Source of the DNA: Elysia chlorotica
Lineage: Eukaryota > Mollusca > Gastropoda > Plakobranchidae
DNA: 64,000 nucleotides
Direction: 5' to 3'
Assembly: GCA_003991915.1 (NCBI GenBank)
Contig: RQTK01000669.1
Location: 157,806 to 221,805, forward strand
A program made the translations under genes and the position numbers. Under the pieces are notes generated by a model, which was given only the letters and a program-made list of their open reading frames with translations, searched no databases and was not told where the DNA came from. Below are positions 19,711 to 33,280 of the stretch, piece after piece. How positions within the stretch are numbered: position 1 is the first letter of the stretch; every line of letters begins with the position of its first letter.

Positions 19711-21347
19711 TCAATTTTGCCCTTGATTGTATTGGAACGGTTGTAACTAGTGATAAAGTTAGCACAGATAATCATGAGTGTTCCAATTTAGTCAGCACCG
19801 ACTGGCATAAGAGAAGAAGAGGCTTTATAGCAGAACATTTTATCAAACCTCCTGTCAATATAACTTTCCAGTTCCCGTGCAGCATACAGATTTATCAAGT
19901 TTTTGTCACGCCATATAGTGGTCGACAGCTATCTTCTACCGTTGAAATCTACACAAGCTCAACTTCTTCTAGACCAAGGAAGCAAACTGAAAGAACCAAT
20001 GTATCATCACCAGCAAGATGTAATCCATCTGCACACTCGTCTTTCTCTGATTCTAGATTTGATTCTTTGCCCGCCAGTGGTGTTACATCATCTCCGTTGT
20101 TTTACCAAGTTTCAAAAGTATCAGTTTTTGATTATGGGCGAATTTGTTTCACAAATCCAAAGTTTGGGTCTCAGTCTGTACCCACAGAAAATGAAAACCG
20201 GTGTCAATATAGAAAGACAATGCAGCATTTTAAAAAAGAACTTATGACTGCTGTAAGCCATCTTAGTGTGAGGGTAGTTCAAACGCGACATGGATCCTCT
20301 GTTGCTGTGAGCACTATAGACATTTGGGGAGTGCCAGCTTTATCAGTGCCCATGTCACTGAAGGAGGATATAACTGCCAAATTCACAAATTTTATCACAC
20401 CTAGACATTTAACTGGTGAGAAAGATGACACTTGCAGTGCAACTAGTAAGTCTAAACCCTTGGATAAAAAGCACATAAAAGAGGAAGAGCTTTCAATACC
20501 GGATGAGTTTATTGATCCATTAACGTGTGAAATCATGTGTATACCGATGCTCTTACCATGTGGAAAGAATGTAGATTTGTCTTCTTTAAATCGTTTCTTT
20601 GACTCTGAGGCATTGCATGGCAGAGTTCCACGAGATCCTTTTACAGGGGTGGTCTTTTCAGAGAATAGCAAGCCAATCTCTAATATTGCTCTCAAATCAA
20701 GAATAGATCAGTTTCTTTTCAAACACAGAGATGATAAAGCAACATCCTCAGTGGCCAGAACAGTAAGTGGACAGCCACGAACTAGTTTGCAAGGAAAACG
20801 TGATGTGAATGGGCAGAGATTGATTGGATCAGTGTCTTCACTTGTATCCACCCAAAACAAACCTATGGCCACAAGTAGCAGACATTCTGTTAGTGTTACT
20901 TCTTCTAGTGATAACTCTAAATTGGAACTTTGTGCACAGAAAAGAGATGATATGAAAACTCATTCGTTTCCTCAGGCAAGCCCATCTGTCAGTACAAGCT
21001 CTGTAATGATGGAAACAAGTTCCTGTGCAAAATCATCCCAAAATGAACCCAAGTCACATGAACAAAAACTGAAAGATAGCCTTAGCAGTGCTTTGGCCTC
21101 TATACTAAGTGGCACCTCTACTGAGGATAAAAAAGAGCCTGTCTCATTGTCAAGCAACAAACCTGTGAAGTGCTCATTTTGTGAAAAGCTTCAGTCTGAT
21201 ACAGCTGTATTGTATGATTCTCCATGTAATCACACAATGTGTCGTCATTGTCTCACTACCCAATTTCATTCATCCAAAGACATCAAATGTGGTTTTTGTG
21301 GTTTCATATGCAAACGAGAAGACTTTGTAAGAAAGCATATCTGCTGA
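19704..21347 (+). CDS. UBOX5: U-box/RING E3 ubiquitin ligase RNF37, intronless coding sequence
   Basis: RNF37 is a nuclear U-box ligase that transfers ubiquitin from E2 enzymes. The 547-residue frame starts MLINFALDCIGT, matching the start region of the family (MVIN... in human), and keeps the N-terminal beta-rich domain with FIKPPVNITFQFP. The U-box runs from about residue 265 to 338 (IPDEFIDPLTCEIMCIPMLL, then DPFTG and IDQFLFKH). A Ser/Thr-rich linker follows. A C-terminal RING-like finger covers about 488-547 with CSFC, CNH, CRHC and CGFC. Length is close to the human protein (541). An acceptor at 19677 shows at least one untranslated exon upstream; I could not place it, though the CpG-rich patch near 17.5 kb is a candidate. 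MINDY4 converges on it from the right. Confidence 0.95.
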   Translation: MLINFALDCIGTVVTSDKVSTDNHECSNLVSTDWHKRRRGFIAEHFIKPPVNITFQFPCSIQIYQVFVTPYSGRQLSSTVEIYTSSTSSRPRKQTERTNVSSPARCNPSAHSSFSDSRFDSLPASGVTSSPLFYQVSKVSVFDYGRICFTNPKFGSQSVPTENENRCQYRKTMQHFKKELMTAVSHLSVRVVQTRHGSSVAVSTIDIWGVPALSVPMSLKEDITAKFTNFITPRHLTGEKDDTCSATSKSKPLDKKHIKEEELSIPDEFIDPLTCEIMCIPMLLPCGKNVDLSSLNRFFDSEALHGRVPRDPFTGVVFSENSKPISNIALKSRIDQFLFKHRDDKATSSVARTVSGQPRTSLQGKRDVNGQRLIGSVSSLVSTQNKPMATSSRHSVSVTSSSDNSKLELCAQKRDDMKTHSFPQASPSVSTSSVMMETSSCAKSSQNEPKSHEQKLKDSLSSALASILSGTSTEDKKEPVSLSSNKPVKCSFCEKLQSDTAVLYDSPCNHTMCRHCLTTQFHSSKDIKCGFCGFICKREDFVRKHIC

Positions 21348-21368
21348 TGCTCAAGGATTTTGTCTTTG

Positions 21369-21374
21369 AATAAA
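21369..21374 (+). terminator. UBOX5 polyadenylation signal
   Basis: AATAAA about 21 nt after the UBOX5 stop codon, implying a very short 3' UTR if used. Confidence 0.6.
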
Positions 21375-23597
21375 CGTTACTGGCACTCATGACTTACCTG
21401 ACTCACTGTTTAGGAGAATTGTATGGTTTGGTTGGACCCTTGGTTGACCTTCAAAAGTGAACGAAGAAGAAGTATGGTTTGGTGTAAGACTTTGGGTTGG
21501 TTTTTTTAAAGTACAATACGTCAATAGTCCATAACATTACTTTCATTTATACAAAAGAGGCAGCAACAACAAAAATGCTAATCTGTAGGTTTTTTATGTG
21601 GCAGAAAATTTTGTTTTCTTTTTACATTGTTCCAGGTGCTTCCACTATAACCTACCAAAATCGTTCAATAATTGCTAGATGTAGATCTTTTAAAACCAAC
21701 ACACCCTTGAAAGTGTAAGTGGGAATAGTTCAGATGGAAAAATGGATTATAAAACTAAGGTGAAGAGGGGAAGTATTACTCATGTATTGAAAAGAAGTAG
21801 AAAAGAACTTTGAGCGTAGAAAATTAAGGTCATAGACAAAATTGTTTTTCTTTCTAACATATATTGAAAAGATAATAAGGTGACCTATAAAATGGCGGTG
21901 AAGGTAAAATGAACATGTGAATGTAATACTTTTGTTTCACACTATCATTAGTTTGTAATCAAGACTAGTGTTAGTTGGAGAATGTTATTGTAAACTGAAG
22001 AGAGGTTAATGCAAATCTTTTTTAGTTGTGTTTAATGAGAGTTTATGTCTACATAAACAAGAAACGCGGTCTTGATGTGAATTTTCAAATTTACAAAAAT
22101 ACATTTTGGCGTGTTATATGTATTTTTTGTTTATACTTTATTAAATTTTATGAGTTTTTGTCTCAAGGAGCTGCTTGAAAAAAACATGAAGTGTGAACAA
22201 AATAAGAAACAAAATGGTGTTGCCTAGTTTCATCACTACTTGAACATCAAAAGATTTCTTGAATTTTATGAAAAAATAAACAAGAGGTTGATCTAATTGG
22301 AATACTGATCTCATTATGAGAACTGAAACTTTATAAAATATTCAGTTTACTACTGTACATACAATGAAAAAGGAAAAGTTGTTGTGTTCTACTTCTAGGG
22401 GGTATACCAATCATTACTAAAAAATACAACTAGGATGCTAATAAAAAGTTCTACATAATTATATTTATTTACTTGTATTTTGTATATCCACAATGCACTA
22501 GTGGTGAATTTGTTTTAAATCAATGGTAATTATCTTTATTGCCAGGGATAAATTAATTGTAACAACTTGAGCAAAAGTTCATCACTTAGATGCAATCATA
22601 CTGTAAAACTACATTTTGTGATCTATATATTTTCTTTTATTGTTACTCTGAATCATGAGTTGTGGATGGGTGGCTATTCAGACGGTTCTAAAAGTACACT
22701 GTATCAGGGCTAAGCAATCAAAGCTCAATTTTTTAAAAGTGCAAATACATATCATACATACATTTTGTAGCTAAAACATTTAAAACCAGAACTGAAACCA
22801 ACATAAAAATCATGAAAACCAACTCAAGGCTAAGAGAAATCTATCAATGTTAATTTTATGAGTTCAGCACAAACATCCGTTTTCATACATCTGTTACACT
22901 TGGAAATGTCTTTTTTTTACTGTTTAATTTTTATGTCAAAATCATAATTATTAGAAGTGTCAGCAGTTTACGATCAAGCTTTTACTAATCCTTCAACATT
23001 CGATTAGAGATTGGTTTTAAAACATATTATACATATCTCACAGAGATTTAGAAAACATTTAAGAAGTTAGCCATGAATGCCTTTGTCTCTTTCTCAGTCT
23101 ACAATTTCTTCAGCTTGCAATAATTAATATTGATTCTAAACATTTTTCAAATTAACCGAGGAGTTGTGATGTTACATTTAGTTGATAGGCTATGATTTAT
23201 ATAAGAATACATAATCTAATGATGTACATGTACATGTTATCTTATGAATAATTGTTGGTTTTGATGAGAATAAACCAACTTAAAGGAATAGTACCTCCAT
23301 CTCTTTCTAAATAGTAAATGTCTGTATTTGTGTGTATGTCTCTCTTTCTTTCTTTCTTTCACTCTCTCATCCACCCTCCTGTCTTGTTGCCTCTCCCTGG
23401 AGGTTGGCCTGTCTGGTTTTACTAAACTAATTACCTATAGAATCATGTATCATAATAAATAAAAGAAATAGGTTTTAATTTATTTACAAACTTAACGTAT
23501 CATTCTTTGTCCATTATTACTTGGGACTGATTCATCCATTAGTTAGCTTATACAAACTACTGTATTGTGGTGTGGAATCTTCAGAATCTAAGTTACA
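21375..23597. other. Spacer between convergent UBOX5 and MINDY4, no gene seen
   Basis: AT-rich sequence with no supported exon. A GAACGAAGAAGAAG stretch near 21460 resembles the 3' terminus of some non-LTR elements but is too short to call. AAAATGGCGGTGAAG at about 21889 is YY1-like but isolated. Confidence 0.4.
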
Positions 23598-23603
23598 TTT
23601 ATT
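23598..23603 (-). terminator. MINDY4 polyadenylation signal candidate
   Basis: AATAAA on the minus strand about 125 nt past the MINDY4 stop codon. Confidence 0.5.
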
Positions 23604-23727
23604 ACTTGTGTGAATGGGCAGCAGCAAGTTGTTTGCATACATTTTCTAATCAGCAATTGAATTCGTAAGTCTTTTATCTGTGACAAATATATTTGCTGCT
23701 TCTTCCGATTTTTTTCCAGAAATTCAA

Positions 23728-26700
23728 TCACAGAATAGGTTCATATCCATTCCAGTCAATCTCTGCATCAGGCCATCTGAAAAATTATTTGTTGAAAATA
23801 TAAATGAGTAAGGTATAATAACAGAACATTGTAAATGTAGATGTTTATCCAAAGCCATAAATCACACTTTCATTTTTGAAACAAAAATAGTCTACCCCTG
23901 GTGATTGAAAGATTTTCTGTAAAAATTCAAATTATACAATCAATTACTTCTCAATAAATTCAAAACAATCTAGCTTATTACTTCTATAATTTGCTTCAAT
24001 AATCCCCCTTTGAAAGAAAAGAAAGTTAGATTGTAAGTATCCTTTTAAGAAAGTGAGTATGAAATTTACACTAAATTATATTACTTTGTGTGGATACAGT
24101 GTTCCAAAGGTGGAACCAAATCTTCTTCTGATACTGGAGGCTGGAAAGAATGATTCAAAGTAGCTGGGGAATAAAGCAAATGATATAATAGAACACTTTT
24201 TAAAATGTTTTACCAATATATGCACAAAATTAAACTTTTGAACTGAATTAGATCTGCCTAGATATGAATAGAAGCAATGCAGAACTTGCAGGACGTCAAT
24301 TTAGTATGAAAGGACAAGAACAATGAGAGAAACTAACATAAAAATTATCACATAACAAACTACTGGATACAAAAAATTCTTAGGCTTTCTCAGCCAAACA
24401 GAGCAAGATTGTGTCAATATATTTATTTTGTAGGATTGTCATCAATCACACTATGATCCAAGGTATTACCCTCACACAAAAAGAGAATAAAATCTATACT
24501 AGAACCAAAAAAACAACACAGTGCCTTTTTTATTACTATGTCGACTTGAATTTAAATTGATTGAGAAAAGGCATGGAAGATAAGGAAAATCGACATTGAG
24601 ATTGACATTGCACTGTATGAACTTACAAATTGTGAGTCTTATCTCCTCCTGTTGTCTTGATAAACCATCATAGTATATCAGGTCAAATCGTTTCTCAGCC
24701 TTCCAGTCACTGATAAGATCACGGCGTGGAGAAAACAGAACACTAAAATGGCTCTCACTGCAAACTACCCAGATGGGATTTTTGGGAGTTTTGTAGAAGG
24801 TCCCGACCTGCATAAAATTTAGAAATATATTCTGAATAAATTCTTTCAATTTTAATCATATGTACAATTATACGTTTAAAACTATAGACCCCTTAAAAAT
24901 GTACCCATAATATGAATAATAAATTCTAATTAGTGAAAACTGAAAACACATGTATGTATTCAACAATTGATAAAAAAAGATTTTTAAAAATTCAGAAAAG
25001 TCAACACCTTAGTCTAAGTGTTTTACTCTCCACTCCCCCAAATGCCAAGAAAAAAAAAAAAAACAACAGGAAATCTTAATCTCTTTAGTATCAATGCTGT
25101 AAAATATCCTAAGTATTGCTTTTTTTTTTATTGTTTAACTTCAAGAAACATCCTCAGTTGTTGTTTTATCTTATACAAATGAGCTACTTATAAAGGCAAA
25201 CATGGTTATAAATTTGATTAAAACATGTTTCAGCCAAAAATTGTGGCAAGTTAAGCAAAAACTACTTTATAACAGTCTGATGGAAGATAGTAATTCCTCA
25301 TGACAGAAATCTTTCTTTGACAAAAATTTTGGAAAGCATTCATAATCTATCCATATGTCTTACATGTGATTTTGTTTAGAGCCAAATTTAATACTACATC
25401 AATGAAAATTCTTAAAGCCACGTACTTGGCAAGATTTGTAATGTTCAAATAAGGAAAGAAAGCCAATGTCTGTTCGTCCAGAAATTCCTTTGAGTATAAC
25501 AGGCTCTCCAATTGTACCCGAATCCAGCTGAACTGTGTCATTAAAGACATTTGAGACTGCTCTCCCAGTGAGAAGAAGATTGACTAGCTCCTGAAAAATA
25601 GTGTGAGTCATTGAAGAACAAGAATAAATCATTTCAGTTCTAATTGCTGTCTAGTTTTATCACTACTATTACTATGTTGTAAAGGATGGATCATGATTTT
25701 ATTTAAACTTTTGCTATACATTATTATTAAATGCAAGAATAGAGAAGCTGCATCTTCCTGGATTAATTTGGCATTTCTTAGTGTACAGGATATTCTGTTG
25801 CTAAAACATGACAGCACATTTTCTTGTATAGATATTAGGCCTACAATTTAATTCTTAATTTAAGTAAAGCTGCATAGATGATCATATAAAAGGCCGGATA
25901 TTATTTAGCTATTATGTACCAAAATTACTTTGATTTGATCGTCTGCACACAAAATTGTCAGACGTCAGTTTTGGGGCCCATCAATAATATACTAGCCTAC
26001 ATAGTGCTGAAATGGGACATTAAACCAACTCAACATCACTCCGAAAATTAATGAGCATATTCCATTGATGTTGTGCACCACAAATTCAACCTTGGGGGAA
26101 AAGAGTAGCCTGCAATACAATGATAAGTCAGGAATATATGAAAACAAAACCAATTCACTTCAAAAATTAAATTCACATCACCTTTTTTGGTTTTGGAAAT
26201 ACTTTTACTAACCTGTGTGCAGTAGCCATGTGAACCTATCAAAGTGTTTTCTTCTGGCACATCAAAATCAGCTCGAACTCTGAAATGATATTTCAGACTA
26301 CATTTGTTAAAACTATATAACAAGTATCCCTTTAATGCGATTTTTGTAATAACCGTCTTTACAAATATTTCTGTTTTATCTGTATAAATTTTACTACAGT
26401 TACTCAAAATTTGAATAAAATAGATACTTTGTTTGCATGTTGTAGTTTCAGCAGAGCCTTAGTGGTCTGTTGGCATTCAGAAGTCAGAAAATATACAAAG
26501 AAAAATCTATTGGTCTACATGAAGTACTAAAAAACATAAAGCTTGGCACAGATAAATAACAAAATTTTATAAGATTACATGAATGGAAGTTTTATTTGTA
26601 TTGTTTCTTAACTGCAAATTTCAGGTAGGCTATATTGATAGTAAATTTTAAATTTATTTTAAATTCATAAACATACTTATGAGCTCTGCGAGACAAGATA

Positions 26701-29700
26701 GCTGAGTACATTGTTTGAATGACACCAGGTCGCCCATCTGCTTCAAACTTGAGATTATGAGAGAAAAAGCAGGAATTTAACAAAAGCATGTTAAGTGTGG
26801 GTAAAATCATAAATATAAAGTTTTCCATGATTAGCAATAATGAGAAAAAAATACAATACAGAATGATAATTAATCGAATTTCAATGAAAGTTATAAAATT
26901 AAGAATTCACTTTGATTTTAAAAGGAAGTTAATGAGTAGCTCTTTTAGCCGCACATATATGTTCTAATATGAAAAAAAAACAACAACAACTTGGGTTCAA
27001 TCCCTTAACAAATCACCCTGTTTTCCTTACTGATTAGGCCATATCAGTCTAATATTATCAGCTGGGACTCCCTACTCTGCTCCTATATGGCACATAAAGT
27101 TGCCGAAATTCTCTCTATGAATCTTAGGACCTTTAAATAAGGAAAGTACTTCATACTTGAATCAACATGAGATGATAGATTACCATGGAAATAAATAAAA
27201 ATATACATGAAAAAAAAACAGCGTTTTCATTTTACCTAGCTTCTTATTGTCAAATTTGAATCGCTACAATGATTTAGTTAAAATATGTCTTCTAAGTTTT
27301 TAAGAGAATACATGTAGTTAAAAACCAAACCCACCTGATTTATTGACTGAAGTATGAAACTTGACAGCTCCTCATAGGTTGTGAATGTGTACAGTTCAAG
27401 CTGTAATTGTATGGAATTATGAATTTATACTTAATTAATTATGCGGCAAAAATATAACTGTGAAAATTAAAATGTAGAAGATATTTGGAGACATGGGATT
27501 CAAAATATGTGAATATAACATAGTCTTGAGCATTGTCAAACTGCATGAGATTTAAACAAACTGAATGTTTTAAAAAGTGACATTCATTAAATATGAAAAG
27601 CTTTTAACACATCATCACAATTTTCAAAAATCTGATAACTTATGATGATATACAATGATATGTGTTTTATGTAAGTTTTCATCATCCCATCATAATTATT
27701 CCAATTTTGTAAAAAAGTATTTAGAAATTACCTTTTCCGTCACATCATCATGCTTGAACTTGGTGCTACTAACAATGTGGTTTGTATCTGAAGCTCTGTA
27801 ATAAAATAAAAGTTCAGGATCTTTTGTTTTTGTTTTTCATTTTCTTAACGGAAAATAGATATAAAATAAATTACTGATCATTTCCCCTTCAACCACCCTT
27901 GTCCCCCTTCCCCCCAAAATACCCAGGCTTATAACTGATACTTCAGTAAAAACAAAAATTGTTTTCTTTCTCCTCTCCTGTCCCTGACCTCATTTATCTT
28001 CCATATTTTTCCTATGTGTTCCTTTAAATACATGAAATACAGTTGAATCAGAATTTTTCCTTACATTGTTACCATGGCACTGGTGTTCCCTCCTGCTCTC
28101 CACAGAATCGTGCTTAAAGCATAGGCAAGCATTCTACTCCTGTCTTGTCTACTAATATTTTTGCTGGAAAAAATGTGAATTTTAGAATTTAAAAATAATA
28201 AAAAAATTATCTGTTATTGATTATCAACATGCAAACAATAGCAATTCTACCTAAGCATTTTTTTTAAATCTTCAATTTAGATTATTTCATGACATTAAAT
28301 GGTTAGCCATGAGAAAACTTTTTATTTATTTGACAAGAAAACTATTGCAAGAATCCAGAATACACTCATTCAAGTGTTCAATCTTATGCAATATTTATCT
28401 TGTACATATTCTAAAATTAATTTTAATGTAGTTAATCTATTTCTTTATTTACTTATGCTTTGAATGTATGTGTATAATAGTTTACATTTTCAACATCAAA
28501 TAAAGGTACATACAAAGAACCAGAAACTTTATTGTCACCAAACAGCATCTCCTGGACTAGACAGGCTTGAACAGCAGCTAGAACACCACATGGTCCACCC
28601 TGTCACAAATTATTAAATAATAAAATAGAGAGAAAAGGGTTATGAGAAAATTTCACACAATTTATCATTTAAGTTAAAGGTAAAATAAATACCATGTATT
28701 TAAAAGTATAGATGATAACAAATATATATGTCATACATTTTACAATAAATATTCAAAATTTAATAACATGTTACTGTTAATATGCAATTAGAATAGATAG
28801 AATAATTGTTTTCTTAGGCTAAAGATCTTGTAGAATTTTAAAACGAAGGCTTATTTTGTGATGCATAACACTAAGTAACATTCATGTACCTTTTTTTGAA
28901 CTATGCCATACTTAAGATTTGGCATGTCACTAAAAGTGAAAGCTTGAAGAAGCCACTCATCATTATATCTTTGATGAGATGATCCCAGAACAATGTTTTT
29001 TAAAGCCTGTGATTGAAAATAAATGTGTATATTGCTTTAAGAGATTTAAAGAAAATGCACTGAACGTTTTGAATGACGAAAATTTGATTTGATTATAATA
29101 GTGAAAAGAGAAAGGAAAAAGACACATGAAATTATTTTTTTTTTTTAATGTTTTATCTTCAAATGTGTAATAAAATGTAGAAATTTGATCGATATGTTGA
29201 AGACCTATTTTCTATGAAGGCAGACTTTCAAAACTTTAAGGTGACTCAAGTTTTAGTTTGCTATTGAGAATGAATGAGTCTCACTCTTCTACACAGTATT
29301 GGGTATAAGCAGTCATGTAAAGCATTATCCTAGCTATCCTTGTTTCTGAATTTCATTATTGTTATTTTATCATGATCCTGGTCCACAAGCTCAGGAAAGG
29401 AGATTAACTTGGAAAACATGTATTGCCAAACATGAATCAGTAATAATAATCGAACCAATTTTCTTCATTTATTTCTTCTAACCATTTGCAAAAACTCTTT
29501 TGGCTTAAATAGGCTATTTCTTTCTTGCAATTTAATATCCCCATGGCGCAAGCATTAAAGACATGGCTTATATAATGTCATTCATTGAAAAAGTCAGAAC
29601 TTTGTTTAGTCACTCTATTTTCAAATACATCTTTCATAATGAATATGATTTACACTGGTTCACTAAAAAGACATGAAACAAAGTTAAATGTTTGTTCAAA

Positions 29701-32700
29701 CACTTATACATACAACTTTTCAATTGTCATAAATCGAAAGAAGAATAAGTATTGTAAAGTTGTTTTTATTTAAAAAAAGTTTGTGGAAAATAAACATATG
29801 TTTTTTGCATTTATGGTTTCTTTATTGTCTAAACTGTCTATGCATAGGTGAAAATAAAAAATTTTAATTGCAGAAGGTGCTGAATTCTTAGAACACACAA
29901 AAAATTGCCCCCATCAGAAAAAAAAATAAAATTATCATACTTTTATCTTTAACATTTTCCCAGCCATGCAACTTACAATAGCTGTTTTCAAATCGATTGA
30001 TGTTGATGGTATCTTTGTCAATTTGGCTGGTTTGTATATTGATTGCGATGCAGGTTTTAGCTCAAGGTTTCCAAGACTGGTGGTATCATGATCATCAAAA
30101 TCATCAAATTCCAAGTCTTGCATGAGGCCCGGATTTGCCGGTGGAGAATCACTGTTAAATACAACAAAAGCAAGTTACTTTATATTATTAAACATAATCA
30201 TCGGTAAAATATTCTCAGAACTAAAATTAAATGATATTGCTTTAAATGTAGTGTGAAATGAAAATAAAAGGCATGTATATAATTTACCTGTCGCTGTTTC
30301 ATTTTTTTTTAAAAAAAAAAAAAAGCTATGTTTTTCGAATAATGGTTAACAGAAAATAACATAATTAAATCCGTACATTTCCTATATTATTGTAATTAGG
30401 CTTACCTCACTTTCAATTTGGACTTCTTCTTTGATTTTTCTCCTACCATGCTTGAGGTTTCCACATTGTACGATTGTTCTGAATCATCAACATTTTTATT
30501 TGTAACTCCAACTCTTTGCAGCAAGTTGGCTCTTTCTTCCCCCTTCATCAAGAGAGCCTCAAATGAAACAGGTGGATCAACAGGTGCAGATTGCTTCCTT
30601 GGTGCTCCATCTGTATGAGCCTTAGAGAGGTAAGTGCTGTCTCTCAATCCGGTGGCAGAGCTTATTCTTTTGTGGTTGAACTGGTTTTCCACTGAAGATT
30701 GTTTTCCATTATTAACTAACTCTCCTGTACTGTGTGAATTATTTTGCATGGTTTTCATATCTCTTCTTTGCAGCTCATGCTGCTGAGAAACAGATCCACG
30801 TAATGGTCGATTCATATGCCTCCCTCCTCTTGATAATGCCTGCAGGAAAAGCAGACAGGAATATGTTGAGAATGAAGCCAATGGAAAAATTATTGTATTA
30901 TATGCCTATGAGAGACATGAAGTTTTTGAGGTGGAGTACAATTTTTTATGTATTTGTATTTTTGATTTTCCATATCAGATTTAAAGAGGACATTCAACAA
31001 CACAACTTATCAAACAACAATAAACATTGGGTGCTCCCATTATGCAAACAAAATTTTGTTAGGTCCTCTGTAATGAAACGTTGGGTAGAAGGAGGAAACA
31101 GAGTATTAAAGTATTAAGATTCTTTGACAAAGTTCCATTGCTTTTTCAGTTCGATTGTTTGTTGTGTTGTTTTTAACCAACTGTTACTGTCTGGTTTATC
31201 TATAAAACTAAATTGGTTTTCTTATTCCCTTGCTGTAGAAAATAGATTTTTTTTAAATTTTTTTTTTAAATACTTGAATGGTCTATCTGTGCTAGATTTT
31301 TAAGGGAGAAAACATCTGCATGTCTTTTTATGCATTTGAATTGATTGTTGAATGAAAGAGAATAAGAACATTATGTGGCATTTAATGAAAGGCTTCACTG
31401 TATCATAAGAACTTATGCCATAAAGAATGCAGTATGGAAAGTTTAATTATCTTGAAATATTACAAAGAAGGAAACAAATCACTTCTAATATTTTTTCCAT
31501 GTGTTTATCAAAGAAAAATCTAAATTTAAATGTAAGAGTTTGATCATGCCTTATCCTTTTACTTTTGGACTATCATTTTGAATAAGTAAGCAAGAAAACT
31601 GAAATCAACAGTTGGCATGAAAAAATACTCATATTTTATATTTATTTTAAAGCTTTTATGCTGCCCTGGAATAATACGAAATGCAGACACTGAGATGTAG
31701 AACAAAATTCTCAAGCTTAATATCTTTATCAATATTTTTCGTTTATAGAAATTTTCCTTTTCTATGTCTTGTCTAAGATTTAATGAAGGAAGTGTTTGAG
31801 AAAGAACAGCACAAAGGTAAATATATATAGATTAGACTTGCATCATCATTGCTGACAATCATGCCAACCCTTTGCTTGGCTGATACAGGTCGAGATGGTT
31901 GAGTCTTTGTGTTGAAATGAGGTGATGCCTCCGGCATGACGTCATTCACTATGACTCCTGTCTTTCCACTTCCCATAAGAGTTTCACCCTCAACATTTTC
32001 ATCAACAATTAAATCGGAGTGTCCTTTTCCTAGGGATTTTACAATAAAATAAGCCTCATAATTTATATTAAAATAAGATGATTTAATTTCTAACTTATTA
32101 ACTCCTCTTACTGTAATGAGATTAATATACTTAAAAGTATTAATTTTTATTAGGTAGTAAATCTATGAATAAAAAGATAAAATGAGTTTTATAAGAAATT
32201 ATCCTTGTTAAACCATATACAAGTTGAACATTGATTTTCCTCACATTTATTTGACATTTTTAGAGAGAAAAAGCAACTGATAATTTGACTCTATCAGTAA
32301 TGAAGGCAATTTTGTCCCGTTACCTTTTCGAGCTGAAAGTTGCGCTGTGCTTGGTCTAAGCATGGATTCAAGGGCTGGATCAACAGGTTTGTCTGTTTGA
32401 GGTCCAAAACTTGTACTTGAGCTAAAACCAATAACAGAGTTACTCTCTTTCTTAATTGCATTATTATTTTCCATTCCCCCTATCATTCTGCGGTGCATGA
32501 AATGTTTTGTCATGACTTCCAGCATTGCTTTCAGTGGTTCAGGTTCTTCCTGTAAGTAAATATATAAGGTAGAAGAACAGGAGTTTTAAAATTGTATTTT
32601 GATTGTTCGAATTTGCAAAAAAAAATCATGTTTTATTGTTAAGTTCCTTAGTGTATGTATGTCTTTGAAATTATAGGATATGAGAACATTATTTTTTTTT

Positions 32701-33280
32701 CTAGAAGTTTGTGTGAAATCGTCCATAAAGAGTAACTAAAAGTTAAAAAAATATATCTAACTAAAAGAAAATGCAAACCTTATTCTTTTTCATCAATTTG
32801 TCAAGGTTTAAGTGCTTCATTAACAGCTGTCTGTTGCTGATACTGAGTTCAGTGCGAGGGAGTTCCTCATCCAATTTCTGTAATGTGGACTTGAAACCCT
32901 GAAATATATTTTAAAGTTATCGATAAATTTAGAAAAAAAAGTACTGACGTTTATGAATAAAAATATTTCTTTAGAAAATTTAATTTATTATGCAAAAGAA
33001 AGCAGGGTTTTTTTTCTCTATCCAAATGTTTTTAAATGTTAAAAAAAAAAAATGTTACCTGTAAAATTATTGGCAATATGATCTCTTCCAAAATGAACAG
33101 TATCCCCAATTTTGATTTTATTTAGCAGTTAATTGAAGGTGATGACTTTTCAACGTCCAATTAAGAAGAGAATTTTGAAAAAAAGAAAAAAAGTACAAAT
33201 AACATGCTTACTTTTCTGCTCAAATATTCTCGAACTAAAGAGGCGCTTGCAGCCTCTACTGCATCTGTATCACTGTACAT
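23728..33280 (-). CDS. MINDY4: K48-linkage deubiquitinase MINDY-4 (FAM188B type), about 17 exons
   Basis: MINDY enzymes trim K48-linked polyubiquitin. Coding exons are 33280-33212, 32898-32779, 32549-32324, 32029-about 31838, 30839-30406, 30151-29977, 29006-28890, 28599-28514, 28163-28065, 27795-27732, 27400-27335, 26747-26677, 26279-26213, 25590-25426, 24807-24627, 24133-24085 and 23776-23728. The N-terminus [11 protein letters not shown] matches the family, followed by a poorly conserved linker. The catalytic domain holds [11 protein letters not shown] with the nucleophile Cys (28.6 kb), [39 protein letters not shown], and [13 protein letters not shown] with the catalytic His. It ends [10 protein letters not shown], like human. 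Phases agree from exon 5 to the stop. The exon 4 to exon 5 join does not (phase 1 against 0), so a small exon is missing or the exon 4 donor is elsewhere. Total is about 742 residues (human 757). Confidence 0.95.
25943..26037 (+). mobile_element. 5'-truncated SINE in a MINDY4 intron
   Basis: GTCAGACGTCAGTTTTGGGG, then CATAGTGCTGAAATGGGACA and a TTAAACCAACTCAAC tail match the 3' half of the SINE at 53183-53440. AAAATTA occurs on both sides (25921 and about 26043), which may be part of a target-site duplication. Confidence 0.65.
26985..27110 (+). mobile_element. Old SINE relic in a MINDY4 intron
   Basis: A B-box-like GGGTTCAATCCC, then TTACTGATTAGG, CAGCTGGGAC and GGCACATAAAGTTG line up in order with the body of the younger SINE copies, with deletions. 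Confidence 0.5.

Noticed and set aside
30402..31117. Plus-strand ORFs opposite MINDY4 exon 5
   Set aside because: Shadows of the MINDY4 coding exon on the other strand, without domains.
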